The notes: a model not told the origin generated them from the sequence alone. A DNA stretch of 64,000 nt from an uncultured Blautia sp. (GCA_900540785.1 UQHF01000001.1:1-64000); one strand, 5' to 3'. Numbered from the stretch's first letter, positions 7,886 to 16,228 are shown. Program-made: numbers and translations.

Positions 7886-9091
7886 ATGACAACACTATTT
7901 GATTTTCCTGTAAATCGTTACAATACCAATTCTTATAAATATGATTTTGCTGCCGAACATGGAAAACCTGAGGACATTATTCCCATGTGGGTTGCAGATA
8001 TGGACTTTTTAAGTCCCCCTTGTGTAAAAGAAGCGCTTACCAAAGTTGTTAATCATGGATTATATGGATATACAGCAGAAAAAGACGGCTATTTCCATGC
8101 ACTTTCCAACTGGTATCGTTCACATTTTCACTGGGATATACAGAAAGACTGGCTCATTAAGACACCGGGCGTCATCTGCGCGATTGCCGCTGCTATTCGT
8201 GTTCTGACAAAACCGGGCGACAGTATCCTGATTCAGCCCCCTGTCTATTACCCATTCAGGGAATGTATTGTACGGAATCACCGAATCGCTGTAGAAAGCC
8301 CCCTCGTTTCTACCGAAAATAGATATGAAATTGATTTTTGCCACTTCGAGCAACAAATAGAAAATAATCATGTCAAACTTTTTATTTTATGCAGTCCCCA
8401 CAATCCTGTAGGTCGCGTATGGAGCCGCGAAGAACTTACAAAAATAGGGGAAATATGCCTTCGTCACAACGTGAAAATTGTTTCTGACGAAATACACAGC
8501 GATATTGTATTTGACAAACGAAAACATACGGTTTTTGCCAGTATCTCTCCGGCGTTCGCAGCATCTTCCATTACCTGTACAGCTCCCAGCAAAACCTTTA
8601 ACATTGCAGGGCTTCACACTTCTAATATATTTATACCAAATCCGGAAATCCGTAAAGCTTTTCAGGAAGAACTGCTTGCCGGAAGATATGAAGGTGTCAA
8701 TCTTATGGGACTTGCTGCCTGTGAAGCAGCTTACAGAGACGGAGCAGAATGGCTCACGCAGCTTTTAACGTATCTGGGAGGAAACCGCAGTTTTCTTCAA
8801 AACTGGCTGAAGGAATTTCTGCCGCAAATTCATATGGCTCCTCTTGAAGGAACTTACCTTGCATGGCTTGATTTCCGTGCTCTGAATATGAGTGACGCAC
8901 AATTAGAGAAGTTTCTTTCTTTTGAAGCGAAAGTATGGCTTGATACCGGAATTGCCTTTGGACATGAAGGTTCCGGCTTCATGCGAATGAATCTTGCATG
9001 CCACCGTTCCACCCTTCAGAAAGCGTTGGAACAGATTACGTCTGCCATCAACAAAAAGAATTGTTCCCCTTCTTTTTCTGTGTTAAAATAA
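7886..9091 (+). CDS. PatB/MalY-type PLP-dependent C-S lyase (cystathionine beta-lyase family)
   Basis: 401 residues of the fold-type I aminotransferase class. Seen are the N-terminal MWVADMDF motif (residues 34-41) typical of MalY/PatB, SPHNPVGRVW (170-179), SDEIHSDI with the PLP-ring Asp at 201, and the Schiff-base Lys in SKTFN at 236. Members split cystathionine or cysteine S-conjugates to thiol, pyruvate and ammonia. It has a GGAGGTAAC ribosome site. Its position is odd: it shares an operator type with the mannoside importer and is followed 28 bp later by lacI. E. coli MalY also acts as a regulator of a sugar system, so a moonlighting role is conceivable, but only inferred. Confidence 0.9.
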   Translation: MTTLFDFPVNRYNTNSYKYDFAAEHGKPEDIIPMWVADMDFLSPPCVKEALTKVVNHGLYGYTAEKDGYFHALSNWYRSHFHWDIQKDWLIKTPGVICAIAAAIRVLTKPGDSILIQPPVYYPFRECIVRNHRIAVESPLVSTENRYEIDFCHFEQQIENNHVKLFILCSPHNPVGRVWSREELTKIGEICLRHNVKIVSDEIHSDIVFDKRKHTVFASISPAFAASSITCTAPSKTFNIAGLHTSNIFIPNPEIRKAFQEELLAGRYEGVNLMGLAACEAAYRDGAEWLTQLLTYLGGNRSFLQNWLKEFLPQIHMAPLEGTYLAWLDFRALNMSDAQLEKFLSFEAKVWLDTGIAFGHEGSGFMRMNLACHRSTLQKALEQITSAINKKNCSPSFSVLK

Positions 9092-9119
9092 AATTAAAAT
9101 ATACTCGGGGAATGATATT

Positions 9120-10124
9120 ATGAAAATTACCATTACAGATATTGCAAAAGATACCGGTCTTTCTCTTGCTACTATTTCCAAGTACTTAAACCACAAAAAA
9201 GTACTTCCTGAAAACCGGATTTTAATTGAAAATTCTATAGAAAAACTGGGATATACCCCAAACCGTATTGCTCAGGGTCTGCGCGCTGAAAAAACCAATA
9301 CTATCGCAATTGTAATTCCCTCTCTCAGCAACTATTTTTGGGGACCAATTACAACTTATATTGAAACAACCTTACGAGAACGTGGATACCGGAGTATTGT
9401 TTATACAATCTCCTCAGATTTTCAGCGCCAGCAATACGTGATCAATCATATTCTTAATAATAAAGTGGACGGCGTAATCGCGGTTGTTTCCTACTGGACG
9501 GAACAGGCTCTTTCTACTTTACATAAGCATGCAATTCCTGTTGTTTTTCTGGATCAGATTACCAACGCCCTACAAAGCGACTATGTCACTTCCGATAACT
9601 ACCAGGGAGGCTACACGGCAGGCGAATATCTCATTCGCCATAATCACAAAAAAATAGGCTTCATCGCCGGTTTAAAAGACAGCTATACGATTCAGGAACG
9701 TACACGGGGATTTCTGTCTGCAATCAAAAATGCCGGTCTTCCACTTACTCCGGAATATTATTCCTATGAAAATGAAGATGCTTCAAACGGCAAAGAACAA
9801 ATTCAAAAACTGCTTCGTTCCTCCTCGTTTCCAACTGCATTATTTTTCTGCAGCCTGGAATTATGTCTTGACGGAATTGCAACACTTCTGGACGCTGGAT
9901 TTAAAATTCCACAGGATGTTTCTATTATCAGTTTTGATGATGATATTATTTTTTCCTCCATACGGCCTCATATTACCGTTATCCGTCAAAATCTGCAAGA
10001 AATCGGAAAACAGGCAGCTCTGCTGCTACTTCACCGTCTGGAAAATAATAACGATACATCTTCCACGAAACAGATTCTCGTTCCTACTACTTTAATCGAA
10101 CGGGACTCTGTACATCAGTTGTAA
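9120..10124 (+). CDS. LacI-family transcriptional regulator, second copy in the locus
   Basis: 334 residues with an N-terminal HTH (TITDIAKDTGLSLATISKYLN), hinge helix around RIAQGLRAEKTNTIAIVIPSL, and a type I sugar-binding sensor domain ending in DVSIISFDDDIIFSSI and LIERDSV. It is co-transcribed with patB. The HTH is clearly related to that of the other LacI protein in the window, and the two probably arose by duplication or recognise similar palindromes. It ends at a good hairpin terminator (10134-10164). The effector is unknown. Confidence 0.9.
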   Translation: MKITITDIAKDTGLSLATISKYLNHKKVLPENRILIENSIEKLGYTPNRIAQGLRAEKTNTIAIVIPSLSNYFWGPITTYIETTLRERGYRSIVYTISSDFQRQQYVINHILNNKVDGVIAVVSYWTEQALSTLHKHAIPVVFLDQITNALQSDYVTSDNYQGGYTAGEYLIRHNHKKIGFIAGLKDSYTIQERTRGFLSAIKNAGLPLTPEYYSYENEDASNGKEQIQKLLRSSSFPTALFFCSLELCLDGIATLLDAGFKIPQDVSIISFDDDIIFSSIRPHITVIRQNLQEIGKQAALLLLHRLENNNDTSSTKQILVPTTLIERDSVHQL

Positions 10125-10133
10125 AAATAATAT

Positions 10134-10164
10134 GGAGGAAGCTTTATGCTTCCCCCACTTTTTC
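10134..10164 (+). terminator. Terminator of the patB-lacI operon
   Basis: GGAAGC / GCTTCC stem with a TTTAT loop, extended by extra G-C pairs at the base and followed by CTTTTT. It lies 10 bp after the lacI stop. Confidence 0.8.
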
Positions 10165-10184
10165 CGATATTTGTCACATACTTT

Positions 10185-11036
10185 TTAAAAATTTTGTTTT
10201 TGCAATTTCTCAAGCTTTTCTCTAAGTTCTGCTACTTCTCTTTCTGCTTTCTCCGCTCTTTGTTGTTCTCTCTGGGCTCTCTGGCGTTCTCTTTCAGTTT
10301 CTTTCTCCTGCTCTGCTTTGCCAGCCTCCATGCCTTCTTCCCGGATCATCTGTTCTCTTTCCCAGACCTTCATATATTCCAGAAGCACCCCCTTGTCTTC
10401 TTTTACTTTTTCTACCATTTTTTGTATCTTCTGCAATGATGGATTTACTGCATTTTTCTCTTCTGTATCTTCCATATAATGGAGAAGCTCCTGAAGTTCC
10501 TTTGAAATATTTCCCTTTGTTCCTTTTGTGTAAAGAAATATAGTTCTTGCTCCGTCTTCATATGGCATGGAAGGGTCTTCCTGACACATATTACGTATGG
10601 TATAAATAAGGCGCTCCCGATCAAATGGGTCATATGGAAGAATGATGATGATATATACATCTTTTAATGTGCCATAGTCTTCACCGGACGCAAGGCTGTG
10701 ACCATCCACGATTGCCCGATAAAAACGCGCCCGTTTTGGAAGATGATGCCGTTTCTTTCTGTCTTTTGCATTTTCTGCTTCCAGATCATAGAGTGCTTCC
10801 GGTTCTAGCTCAGCGTTGTCTTCTTCCAGATACACATCAAGACGTGTTCCATGATTCCCTGTATCATCTCCGTAATACTGACGCTGTGGAATTACTTTCA
10901 GTTTCCCGAACTTTCTTTGAAAAATTGTCTGGAGCAGCTCCCTGCAAAAGGATTCTCCAAATTCTTTGTGTGATACAAGCGTTCCAAATAGAAAATCGTC
11001 CAGAAGGTTCAGGTGTTTTAAGGTTCGTTTTGCCAT
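10185..11036 (-). CDS. Rpn-family recombination-promoting nuclease / PD-(D/E)XK transposase-like protein
   Basis: 283 residues. The N-terminal two thirds match the PD-(D/E)XK nuclease family annotated as Rpn or putative transposase: LNLLDDFLFGTLVSHKEFGESF at the start, then the nuclease core around GTRLDVYLEED and LYDLEAENA, and a KRARFYRAIVDG helix. The last 60 residues are a charged coiled coil (E/R/Q/K heptads) ending KLQKQNF. I start at ATG 11036 because a GAAAGGA ribosome site precedes it; the longer frame has none. A strong promoter stands at 11188-11216. These proteins cut DNA and stimulate recombination in E. coli; the role here is unknown. Confidence 0.8.
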   Translation of the reverse strand: MAKRTLKHLNLLDDFLFGTLVSHKEFGESFCRELLQTIFQRKFGKLKVIPQRQYYGDDTGNHGTRLDVYLEEDNAELEPEALYDLEAENAKDRKKRHHLPKRARFYRAIVDGHSLASGEDYGTLKDVYIIIILPYDPFDRERLIYTIRNMCQEDPSMPYEDGARTIFLYTKGTKGNISKELQELLHYMEDTEEKNAVNPSLQKIQKMVEKVKEDKGVLLEYMKVWEREQMIREEGMEAGKAEQEKETERERQRAQREQQRAEKAEREVAELREKLEKLQKQNF

Positions 11037-11187
11037 CGCATTTTCCTTTCTAACAGCGGAAAGGAAACGCGGGCATCTCAAAGAAGCTTTTCTGCCAGCG
11101 GTTCTTCTTTCCGCCATATTCAATTAATATTCATATGGGGATTTAGAGCCGAATGGCTAAGAATAGTTCTCCCAGATATGTAATTTT

Positions 11188-11216
11188 ATTGTAGCATCCT
11201 CTATTATTTATGTCAA
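11188..11216 (-). promoter_or_regulatory. Strong sigma-A promoter for the Rpn-type gene
   Basis: On the minus strand TTGACA (11211-11216), 17-bp spacer, TACAAT (11188-11193). The start codon is about 150 bp downstream, leaving a long leader with no recognisable riboswitch. Confidence 0.8.
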
Positions 11217-11241
11217 CGGATTTTAGATAATGAATTCAGCT

Positions 11242-12228
11242 TTATGCTTCCCCTGCTTTTTCAAGAGCTTCTTCCAGCTCCTGAAGCCTTTCTTTATATT
11301 CCTCACTTTCCGGCTCTTTCCCATAAACATTCTCTTCCATAAAAGCTACGCAGTATTCTCTGAAGTTTTCATAAATATACCCGTCTGAAATATCTTTTCC
11401 TTCCTTAAACTCTTCTGTTCTGGCATCATAAAATTTATGTGTTAATTCCAGTTCGCATATTAAATCTTTATTTTTCCGTACGATGTCGTCAAAAGAAAGC
11501 CCTTCACTTTTACAGATTTTTTCATACTCTTCATAATAAGGCTCGTCTTTTATTCTTGCAATACAATCCTCAACCATCTGCTTCTGCTCTTCTTCTGTGG
11601 GAAAAAATCCCTCTTTTTCTGCATAATCAAAAAGCTTCCACCTTTTTATAAAAATCTGACGAACCTGATCTTTTATCGTCTCTGAAGGAATGTTCTGCTG
11701 CCTGAAAGCTTCCGTTTTATATACTACCTCTCCTTCCATATCTGAAAGCTCCTGATTTTTCAAAGCGTCAAGATATGCGCCAAACAATTCCTCATCAATC
11801 TCTGGGCTTGTGATCACTCTGGGCTGGTTTTCTGTATTTTCAGGCTCCTCGTATGGAATCCACTCTGTTATAAAGTCTGCATTTTCATAGATTGTACCGT
11901 CCTGTGTTTCCATAAACCACTTATCGCTGTCCTTAAAAAACTGGAGAGATTCTGTTCCTCCGCCTTCATAAATAAGAAGAACAGAAGGAAAATTTTTATC
12001 TTCTGCAGGCTCTTCTGGTTTTGCATTCTCTGTGGGAATCGTGCTTTCCAAATCTTCCCAGAATCTGGAAAGCTGCTGCGGAGGATATTTTTTTACGTCC
12101 ATTCTCGTAGAATTAAACTGAAGATACTGCAGTTTCTCTTCCTTTGTTGTGTCTCTGTCCCAGCCAGAAAGAAGACATACTGTGCTTAATGTTGTTAGAA
12201 TTATTAATATTTTTCTTCTATTTTTCAT
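11242..12228 (-). CDS. Secreted protein of unknown function, possible SurA-like chaperone segment, damaged lipobox
   Basis: 328 residues. The N terminus MKNRRKILIILTTLSTVCLLSGW is a signal peptide whose end looks like a lipobox (L-L-S-G) except that the expected cysteine is Trp (TGG). The middle is acidic with a phosphate- and sugar-free sequence; residues about 175-300 (IKDQVRQIFIKRWKLFDYAEKEGFFPTEE and following) are helical and faintly recall the SurA N-terminal domain of secreted peptidyl-prolyl isomerases, without a PPIase domain. It is a single gene behind a consensus promoter. I do not recognise the family; function unknown. Confidence 0.7.
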   Translation of the reverse strand: MKNRRKILIILTTLSTVCLLSGWDRDTTKEEKLQYLQFNSTRMDVKKYPPQQLSRFWEDLESTIPTENAKPEEPAEDKNFPSVLLIYEGGGTESLQFFKDSDKWFMETQDGTIYENADFITEWIPYEEPENTENQPRVITSPEIDEELFGAYLDALKNQELSDMEGEVVYKTEAFRQQNIPSETIKDQVRQIFIKRWKLFDYAEKEGFFPTEEEQKQMVEDCIARIKDEPYYEEYEKICKSEGLSFDDIVRKNKDLICELELTHKFYDARTEEFKEGKDISDGYIYENFREYCVAFMEENVYGKEPESEEYKERLQELEEALEKAGEA

Positions 12229-12266
12229 GTGAATCCCTCCTTTATTTTTAAATTTTCTGTATTTTC

Positions 12267-12295
12267 ATTATAAGCAGACGCTTATGTAATGTCAA
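12267..12295 (-). promoter_or_regulatory. Perfect-consensus promoter of the secreted protein gene
   Basis: On the minus strand TTGACA (12290-12295), exactly 17 bp, TATAAT (12267-12272). Both hexamers match the sigma-A consensus at all positions, so the gene should be strongly expressed. Confidence 0.88.
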
Positions 12296-12423
12296 CAAAA
12301 AACAGAAAAAATCATATCACAAGCCAGACGTATAATGCAGACGGTATTCAGTTTGAATACACCCAGTCGCGTCACCGCCCGGATTATTTCCGCTTTCAGG
12401 ATGTAGCAACACGGAGAAAATAA
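12289..12423 (+). CDS. Possible small basic protein of 44 residues or gene remnant
   Basis: An ATG at 12289 opens a frame of 44 codons ending TAA at 12421. Its second half (YNADGIQFEYTQSRHRPDY, then FRFQDVATRRK) has balanced, G+C-richer, protein-like codon use, unlike the A/T-rich flanks. No ribosome site is visible and the ATG lies in the -35 region of the opposing promoter. It may be a genuine small protein or the tail of a gene whose front was lost. No homology is recognised. Confidence 0.35.
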   Translation: MSTKNRKNHITSQTYNADGIQFEYTQSRHRPDYFRFQDVATRRK

Positions 12424-12460
12424 ATATTTATATGCATCAAAATTGTAAAAATCACACGGC

Positions 12461-12510
12461 AAAAATCCCCTGCACAGCAGCTTTCGTAACTGCCATGACA
12501 GGGGATTTTC
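12461..12510. terminator. Intrinsic terminator downstream of the xylulokinase gene
   Basis: AAAATCCCCTG pairs with CAGGGGATTTT across a 26-base loop that contains a smaller CAG/CTG stem. A/T tails on both sides allow termination on either strand; it ends the leftward sugar operon. Confidence 0.75.
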
Positions 12511-12526
12511 TATCTCTCATTCAAAT

Positions 12527-13984
12527 TTAAAACAATTCTTTCATTCCAGGATACAGTTTCCTGAATTTCTGATATTTTTCTTCATATTTTGCAACAAGCT
12601 CCGGTTCCGGTTCTACCGTATCCACCACTTTTGCAAACTTCTTTCCGATGGTTTCCACGTCAGGATAAGCGCCGCAGCCCACTGCTGCCAGCATAGCTCC
12701 TCCCATAGATGGCCCTTCTTCGTTTTCCAAAACGTCTACTTTTAAATTCATTACATTGGCAATGATTTTTTTCCAGAGAGGGCTTTTTGCACCGCCGCCG
12801 CAGATTTTTGTGCGCTCAATCTTAATTCCAAGACTTCTTGCCACCTCGAGGGAATCGCGAAGTCCAAAAGCAACACCTTCCAAAACTGCCTGAGTCATAT
12901 CTGCCCTTGTGGTATCCATTGACATTCCAAAGAATACGCCTCTTGCGTCCGGATTGTTGTGAGGAGAACGCTCTCCCATAAGATACGGCAGGAAAAATAC
13001 ATGATTTTCGCCAAGCTTTGTAATTCCTGCCTGCTCTTTTGCGAAATCCTTTGTTCCCAGAATTTCCTCTGCCCACCATTTATTACAGGAGGCAGCGCTT
13101 AACATACAGCCCATAAGATGATAGCTTCCGTCCGCATGGTCAAAAGAATGAAGCGCGTTATTTTCATCTACGCCAAATTCTTTACTGGAAATAAAGATCG
13201 TTCCCGATGTCCCAAGGGAAATATTACACTGTCCGTCTCCTACAGTCCCCGTTCCTACAGCTGCAGCCGCATTGTCTCCGGCTCCTGCAACCACCTTCAC
13301 ATCAGCAGGGAAACCAAGCTCCTGTGCAATTTCCGGCTTTAAGGTTCCCACAACCTGCCAGCTTTCATAAAGCTTCGGAAGCTGTTCTTCTCTCACATGA
13401 CAGATTTCCAGCATTTCCTTTGACCAGCAGCGATTCTTCACATCAAGAAGAAGCATACCGGAAGCATCGGAAACATCTGTGCAGAAAGAACCGGAAAGAC
13501 GATACGCAAGGTAATCCTTTGGAAGCATGATCTTCTGGATCCGGGCAAAATTTTCCGGCTCATGTTTCTCCATCCACAGGATCTTCGGCGCAGTAAATCC
13601 GGCAAAGGCGATATTCGCAGTATATGCGGAAAGCTTGTCTTTTCCGATCACCTGATTCAGATATTCCGTCTCTTCTCCTGTACGTCCGTCATTCCAGAGG
13701 ATGGCAGGACGAATGACTTCGTCCTTTTCATCCAGAGTTACAAGACCGTGCATCTGTCCTCCGAAACCAATCCCCGCAACTTTTTCTTTATCAATGTCCT
13801 TTGTAAGCTCTTTCATTCCCTCCATACTCTGTGTGAACCAGTCCTCGGGATTCTGTTCTGACCAGCCCGGTTTCGGGAAAAAGAGCGGATACTCTTTTGA
13901 AACAATATTACAGATTTTTCCGGACTCCTCCATAAGAAGCAGCTTCACTGCAGAAGTCCCCAAATCAATCCCTATATAATACAT
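12527..13984 (-). CDS. xylB: Xylulokinase-family (FGGY) carbohydrate kinase
   Basis: 485 residues, the usual FGGY length. Seen are the N-terminal phosphate loop GIDLGTSAVK (residues 4-13), the XylB-like FGGQMHGLV and PAILWNDGRT segments in the sugar site, the second-domain AGAGDNAAAAVG, and the C-terminal GGGAKSPLWKKIIANV motif. Members phosphorylate D-xylulose or a related ketopentose with ATP. It is the last gene of a set with a FucI-like isomerase and DUF4867, not with a xylose isomerase (XylA), so its real substrate may be a different ketose. It has a GAGGTG ribosome site and a 12-bp gap to the isomerase gene. Confidence 0.88.
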   Translation of the reverse strand: MYYIGIDLGTSAVKLLLMEESGKICNIVSKEYPLFFPKPGWSEQNPEDWFTQSMEGMKELTKDIDKEKVAGIGFGGQMHGLVTLDEKDEVIRPAILWNDGRTGEETEYLNQVIGKDKLSAYTANIAFAGFTAPKILWMEKHEPENFARIQKIMLPKDYLAYRLSGSFCTDVSDASGMLLLDVKNRCWSKEMLEICHVREEQLPKLYESWQVVGTLKPEIAQELGFPADVKVVAGAGDNAAAAVGTGTVGDGQCNISLGTSGTIFISSKEFGVDENNALHSFDHADGSYHLMGCMLSAASCNKWWAEEILGTKDFAKEQAGITKLGENHVFFLPYLMGERSPHNNPDARGVFFGMSMDTTRADMTQAVLEGVAFGLRDSLEVARSLGIKIERTKICGGGAKSPLWKKIIANVMNLKVDVLENEEGPSMGGAMLAAVGCGAYPDVETIGKKFAKVVDTVEPEPELVAKYEEKYQKFRKLYPGMKELF

Positions 13985-13996
13985 AGACTCACCTCA

Positions 13997-15481
13997 TTAG
14001 CCCCACGGATTCTCTGTTGGATAGCGAACGCCTGCCGGCTGATTATATCCGATTTCTTCTACCGGAACACCGATGTATTTGAACACCTCGAAAAGCTGTT
14101 TTCCAAAGTGACCGAATGCAACTGCTCCGTGATGCGGGTAATTTTTCTCGATCAGCACATGGCGGTAGAAACGTCCCATTTCCGGAATTGCAAAGATTCC
14201 GATAGAACCAAAGGAACGTGTTGCAACAGGAAGCACCTCGCCCTGTGCAATATAAGCGCGAAGCTTATTGTCGGCTGTGCTCTGCAGGCGGTAGAATGTA
14301 ATATCTCCAGGAACAATATCGCCTTCCAGAGTTCCCTGTGTCACTTCTTCCGGAAGTGTTCTTGCCATGATCATCTGGTATTTCATCTCACAGAAAGAAA
14401 GTTTTCCTGATGCTGTATTTCCGCAGTGGAAGCCCATGAAGGTATCTTTCTGTGTGTAATTGAATTTATCTTTAATATCGCTCTCGTACATATCTTTCGG
14501 TACGGAGTTGTTAATATCAAGAAGAGTAACGGTATCATTGCTTACTACTGTTCCGATAAACTCGCTTAATGCGCCGTAAATATCAACTTCACAGGATACA
14601 GGGATTCCCTGTGCTGCAAGACGGCTGTTTACATAGCATGGAACAAAGCCAAACTGTGTCTGGAATGCAGGCCAGCATTTTCCGGCGATCGCCACATATT
14701 TGCGGTATCCTCTGTGCTCTTCTACCCAGTCTTTTAAAGTAAGCTCATACTGAGCAAGCTTTGAAAGGATTTCCGGTTTTTTATTTCCTGCACCAAGCTC
14801 TTCTTCCATTTCTTTTACGATCGCAGGGATTCTCTCATCTCCCGCGTGTTTGTTAAATGCTTCGAAAAGGTCAAGCTCGGAGTTTTCCTCGATTTCCACG
14901 CCAATGTTGTAAAGCTGCTGGATCGGAGCATTACATGCAAGGAAATTTAACGGGCGCGGTCCAAAGCTTATGATCTTCAGGTTATTTAATCCTTCGATTG
15001 CCTTTGCGATCGGAACAAATTCGTGGATCATATCTGCACATTCCTCTGCATCTCCCACAGGATATTCCGGAATATATGCCTTTACGCCGCGAAGCTTTAA
15101 GTTGTAGCTTGCATTTAACATACCGCAGTATGCGTCGCCGCGTCCCTGTACAAGGTTGTCTCCTGATTCCTCTGCTGCTGCAAGGAACATTTTCGGTCCG
15201 TCAAAATGCTTTGCAAGAAGTGTCTCGGAAATTTCCGGTCCGAAGTTTCCAAGATAAACGGCAAGTGCGTTGCATCCTGCTTTTTTAATGTCCTCAAGAG
15301 CCTGCACCATATGGATTTCACTTTCTACAATACAGATTGGACATTCATAAATTTCCTCTGCGTCATATTTCTTTGTGTAAGCCTCCACAAGCGCTTTTCT
15401 TCTGTTTACGGAAAGACTTTCCGGGAAACAGTCACGGCTTACTGCTACGATTCCGATTTTTACTTTTGGCATATTGTTCAT
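13997..15481 (-). CDS. L-fucose/L-arabinose isomerase-like protein (FucI fold)
   Basis: 494 residues, shorter than the 591 of E. coli FucI. The N-terminal region (KIGIVAVSRDCFPE) is a Rossmann-like domain and the C-terminal half is the FucI/AraA catalytic domain. From memory the Mn ligands of FucI are Glu337, Asp361 and His528; here E298 and D322 have the same 24-residue spacing, and HH at 450-451 is the obvious third ligand. It should interconvert an aldose and ketose, feeding the kinase encoded downstream. The genuine sugar is unknown. Start ATG 15481 has a GGAGAAA ribosome site. Neighbours: DUF4867 upstream (21 bp), kinase downstream. Confidence 0.82.
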   Translation of the reverse strand: MNNMPKVKIGIVAVSRDCFPESLSVNRRKALVEAYTKKYDAEEIYECPICIVESEIHMVQALEDIKKAGCNALAVYLGNFGPEISETLLAKHFDGPKMFLAAAEESGDNLVQGRGDAYCGMLNASYNLKLRGVKAYIPEYPVGDAEECADMIHEFVPIAKAIEGLNNLKIISFGPRPLNFLACNAPIQQLYNIGVEIEENSELDLFEAFNKHAGDERIPAIVKEMEEELGAGNKKPEILSKLAQYELTLKDWVEEHRGYRKYVAIAGKCWPAFQTQFGFVPCYVNSRLAAQGIPVSCEVDIYGALSEFIGTVVSNDTVTLLDINNSVPKDMYESDIKDKFNYTQKDTFMGFHCGNTASGKLSFCEMKYQMIMARTLPEEVTQGTLEGDIVPGDITFYRLQSTADNKLRAYIAQGEVLPVATRSFGSIGIFAIPEMGRFYRHVLIEKNYPHHGAVAFGHFGKQLFEVFKYIGVPVEEIGYNQPAGVRYPTENPWG

Positions 15482-15502
15482 GATTCATTTCTCCTTTTAT
15501 AG

Positions 15503-16120
15503 TTATGATAACGTAATATTTTCACCCTTCAGTCCGTTGAAAGCACCCTCTATGGCAGCTTCCTCATGACTGATGAGCCATTTGTTTTTTGCAGTCATAA
15601 GCTTTTCCTCTCCTGTCTCTTTTACAGGGAAGGTAAGCTCTGTATTTGTCCCTTTGGGAAGAACGACAACACACTGGAAGCCGCTGTTTTCCGTATTGCA
15701 CGGCGCATAGTGAAGCGTTGTTCCGTAAACCTCAATTCCGGTTCCTGCCGGCACAAGAAACGCTTCTATTTTAGAAGTGTCGTATGTAAAATCTTCCTCA
15801 ATATCCTGCTGACAGCCTAAAAGAAGAACAAGATCTGTCACTGCCACATTGATCTCTGAATTTCTGTGATACTCCACTGCATTTAACTTTTTATTATGTC
15901 CATTGCAGTATCCAATCTGGATTGGCAGACCGCCAAACCCTTTGTTCTGCAGTTCTTTTGCCACTTCCAGAGATTCCATTTCCTCACAGGAAGGAACGTA
16001 CACAACATCCTCTGGAACAGGTGTGTGGCGCATTGCCCTTAACAGAGCGGAAAAATCATACCCTTCCAGCACCTTTCCGTATTTACGAAAATCTGCATCC
16101 AATACACTTTTAATTTCCAC
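15503..16120 (-). CDS. DUF4867 family protein
   Basis: 205 residues, intracellular, no membrane segment. It resembles the uncharacterised DUF4867 family: an N-terminal helical part (YGKVLEGYDFSALLRAM), then a beta-rich, cupin-like core with TDLVLLLGCQQDI, FLVPAGTGIEVYGTTLHYAPC and GFQCVVVLPKGTN. The His and Glu/Gln pattern would suit a metal-binding cupin such as a sugar isomerase or epimerase, but no catalytic set can be named. Start is GTG with a GGAGGAG ribosome site. Constant neighbourhood with the isomerase and kinase suggests a step in the same pathway. Function inferred only from context. Confidence 0.78.
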   Translation of the reverse strand: MEIKSVLDADFRKYGKVLEGYDFSALLRAMRHTPVPEDVVYVPSCEEMESLEVAKELQNKGFGGLPIQIGYCNGHNKKLNAVEYHRNSEINVAVTDLVLLLGCQQDIEEDFTYDTSKIEAFLVPAGTGIEVYGTTLHYAPCNTENSGFQCVVVLPKGTNTELTFPVKETGEEKLMTAKNKWLISHEEAAIEGAFNGLKGENITLS

Positions 16121-16154
16121 GATTCTCCTCCTTAATTTTCTTCTCTGATTAAGA

Positions 16155-16187
16155 TAAAAAAAGTATACCGTATTGTGGTATACTTTT
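16155..16187 (-). terminator. Hairpin between araC-type gene and DUF4867 operon
   Basis: Perfect stem AAAAGTATACC / GGTATACTTTT around a 7-base loop. On the minus strand it is followed by seven T residues, as in an intrinsic terminator for the AraC-family gene. No independent promoter for DUF4867 was found in the 34 bp behind it, so the hairpin may instead be a partial terminator or an operator. Confidence 0.65.
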
Positions 16188-16228
16188 CGCCGCTTTTCTT
16201 GTCTCTTATAGTGCTATTTTTTGACTTT

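Noticed and set aside
12289..12423. Insertion-sequence or transposase remnant at the small ORF
   Set aside because: No inverted repeats, target duplication or transposase motif is visible; kept only as an unassigned small ORF.
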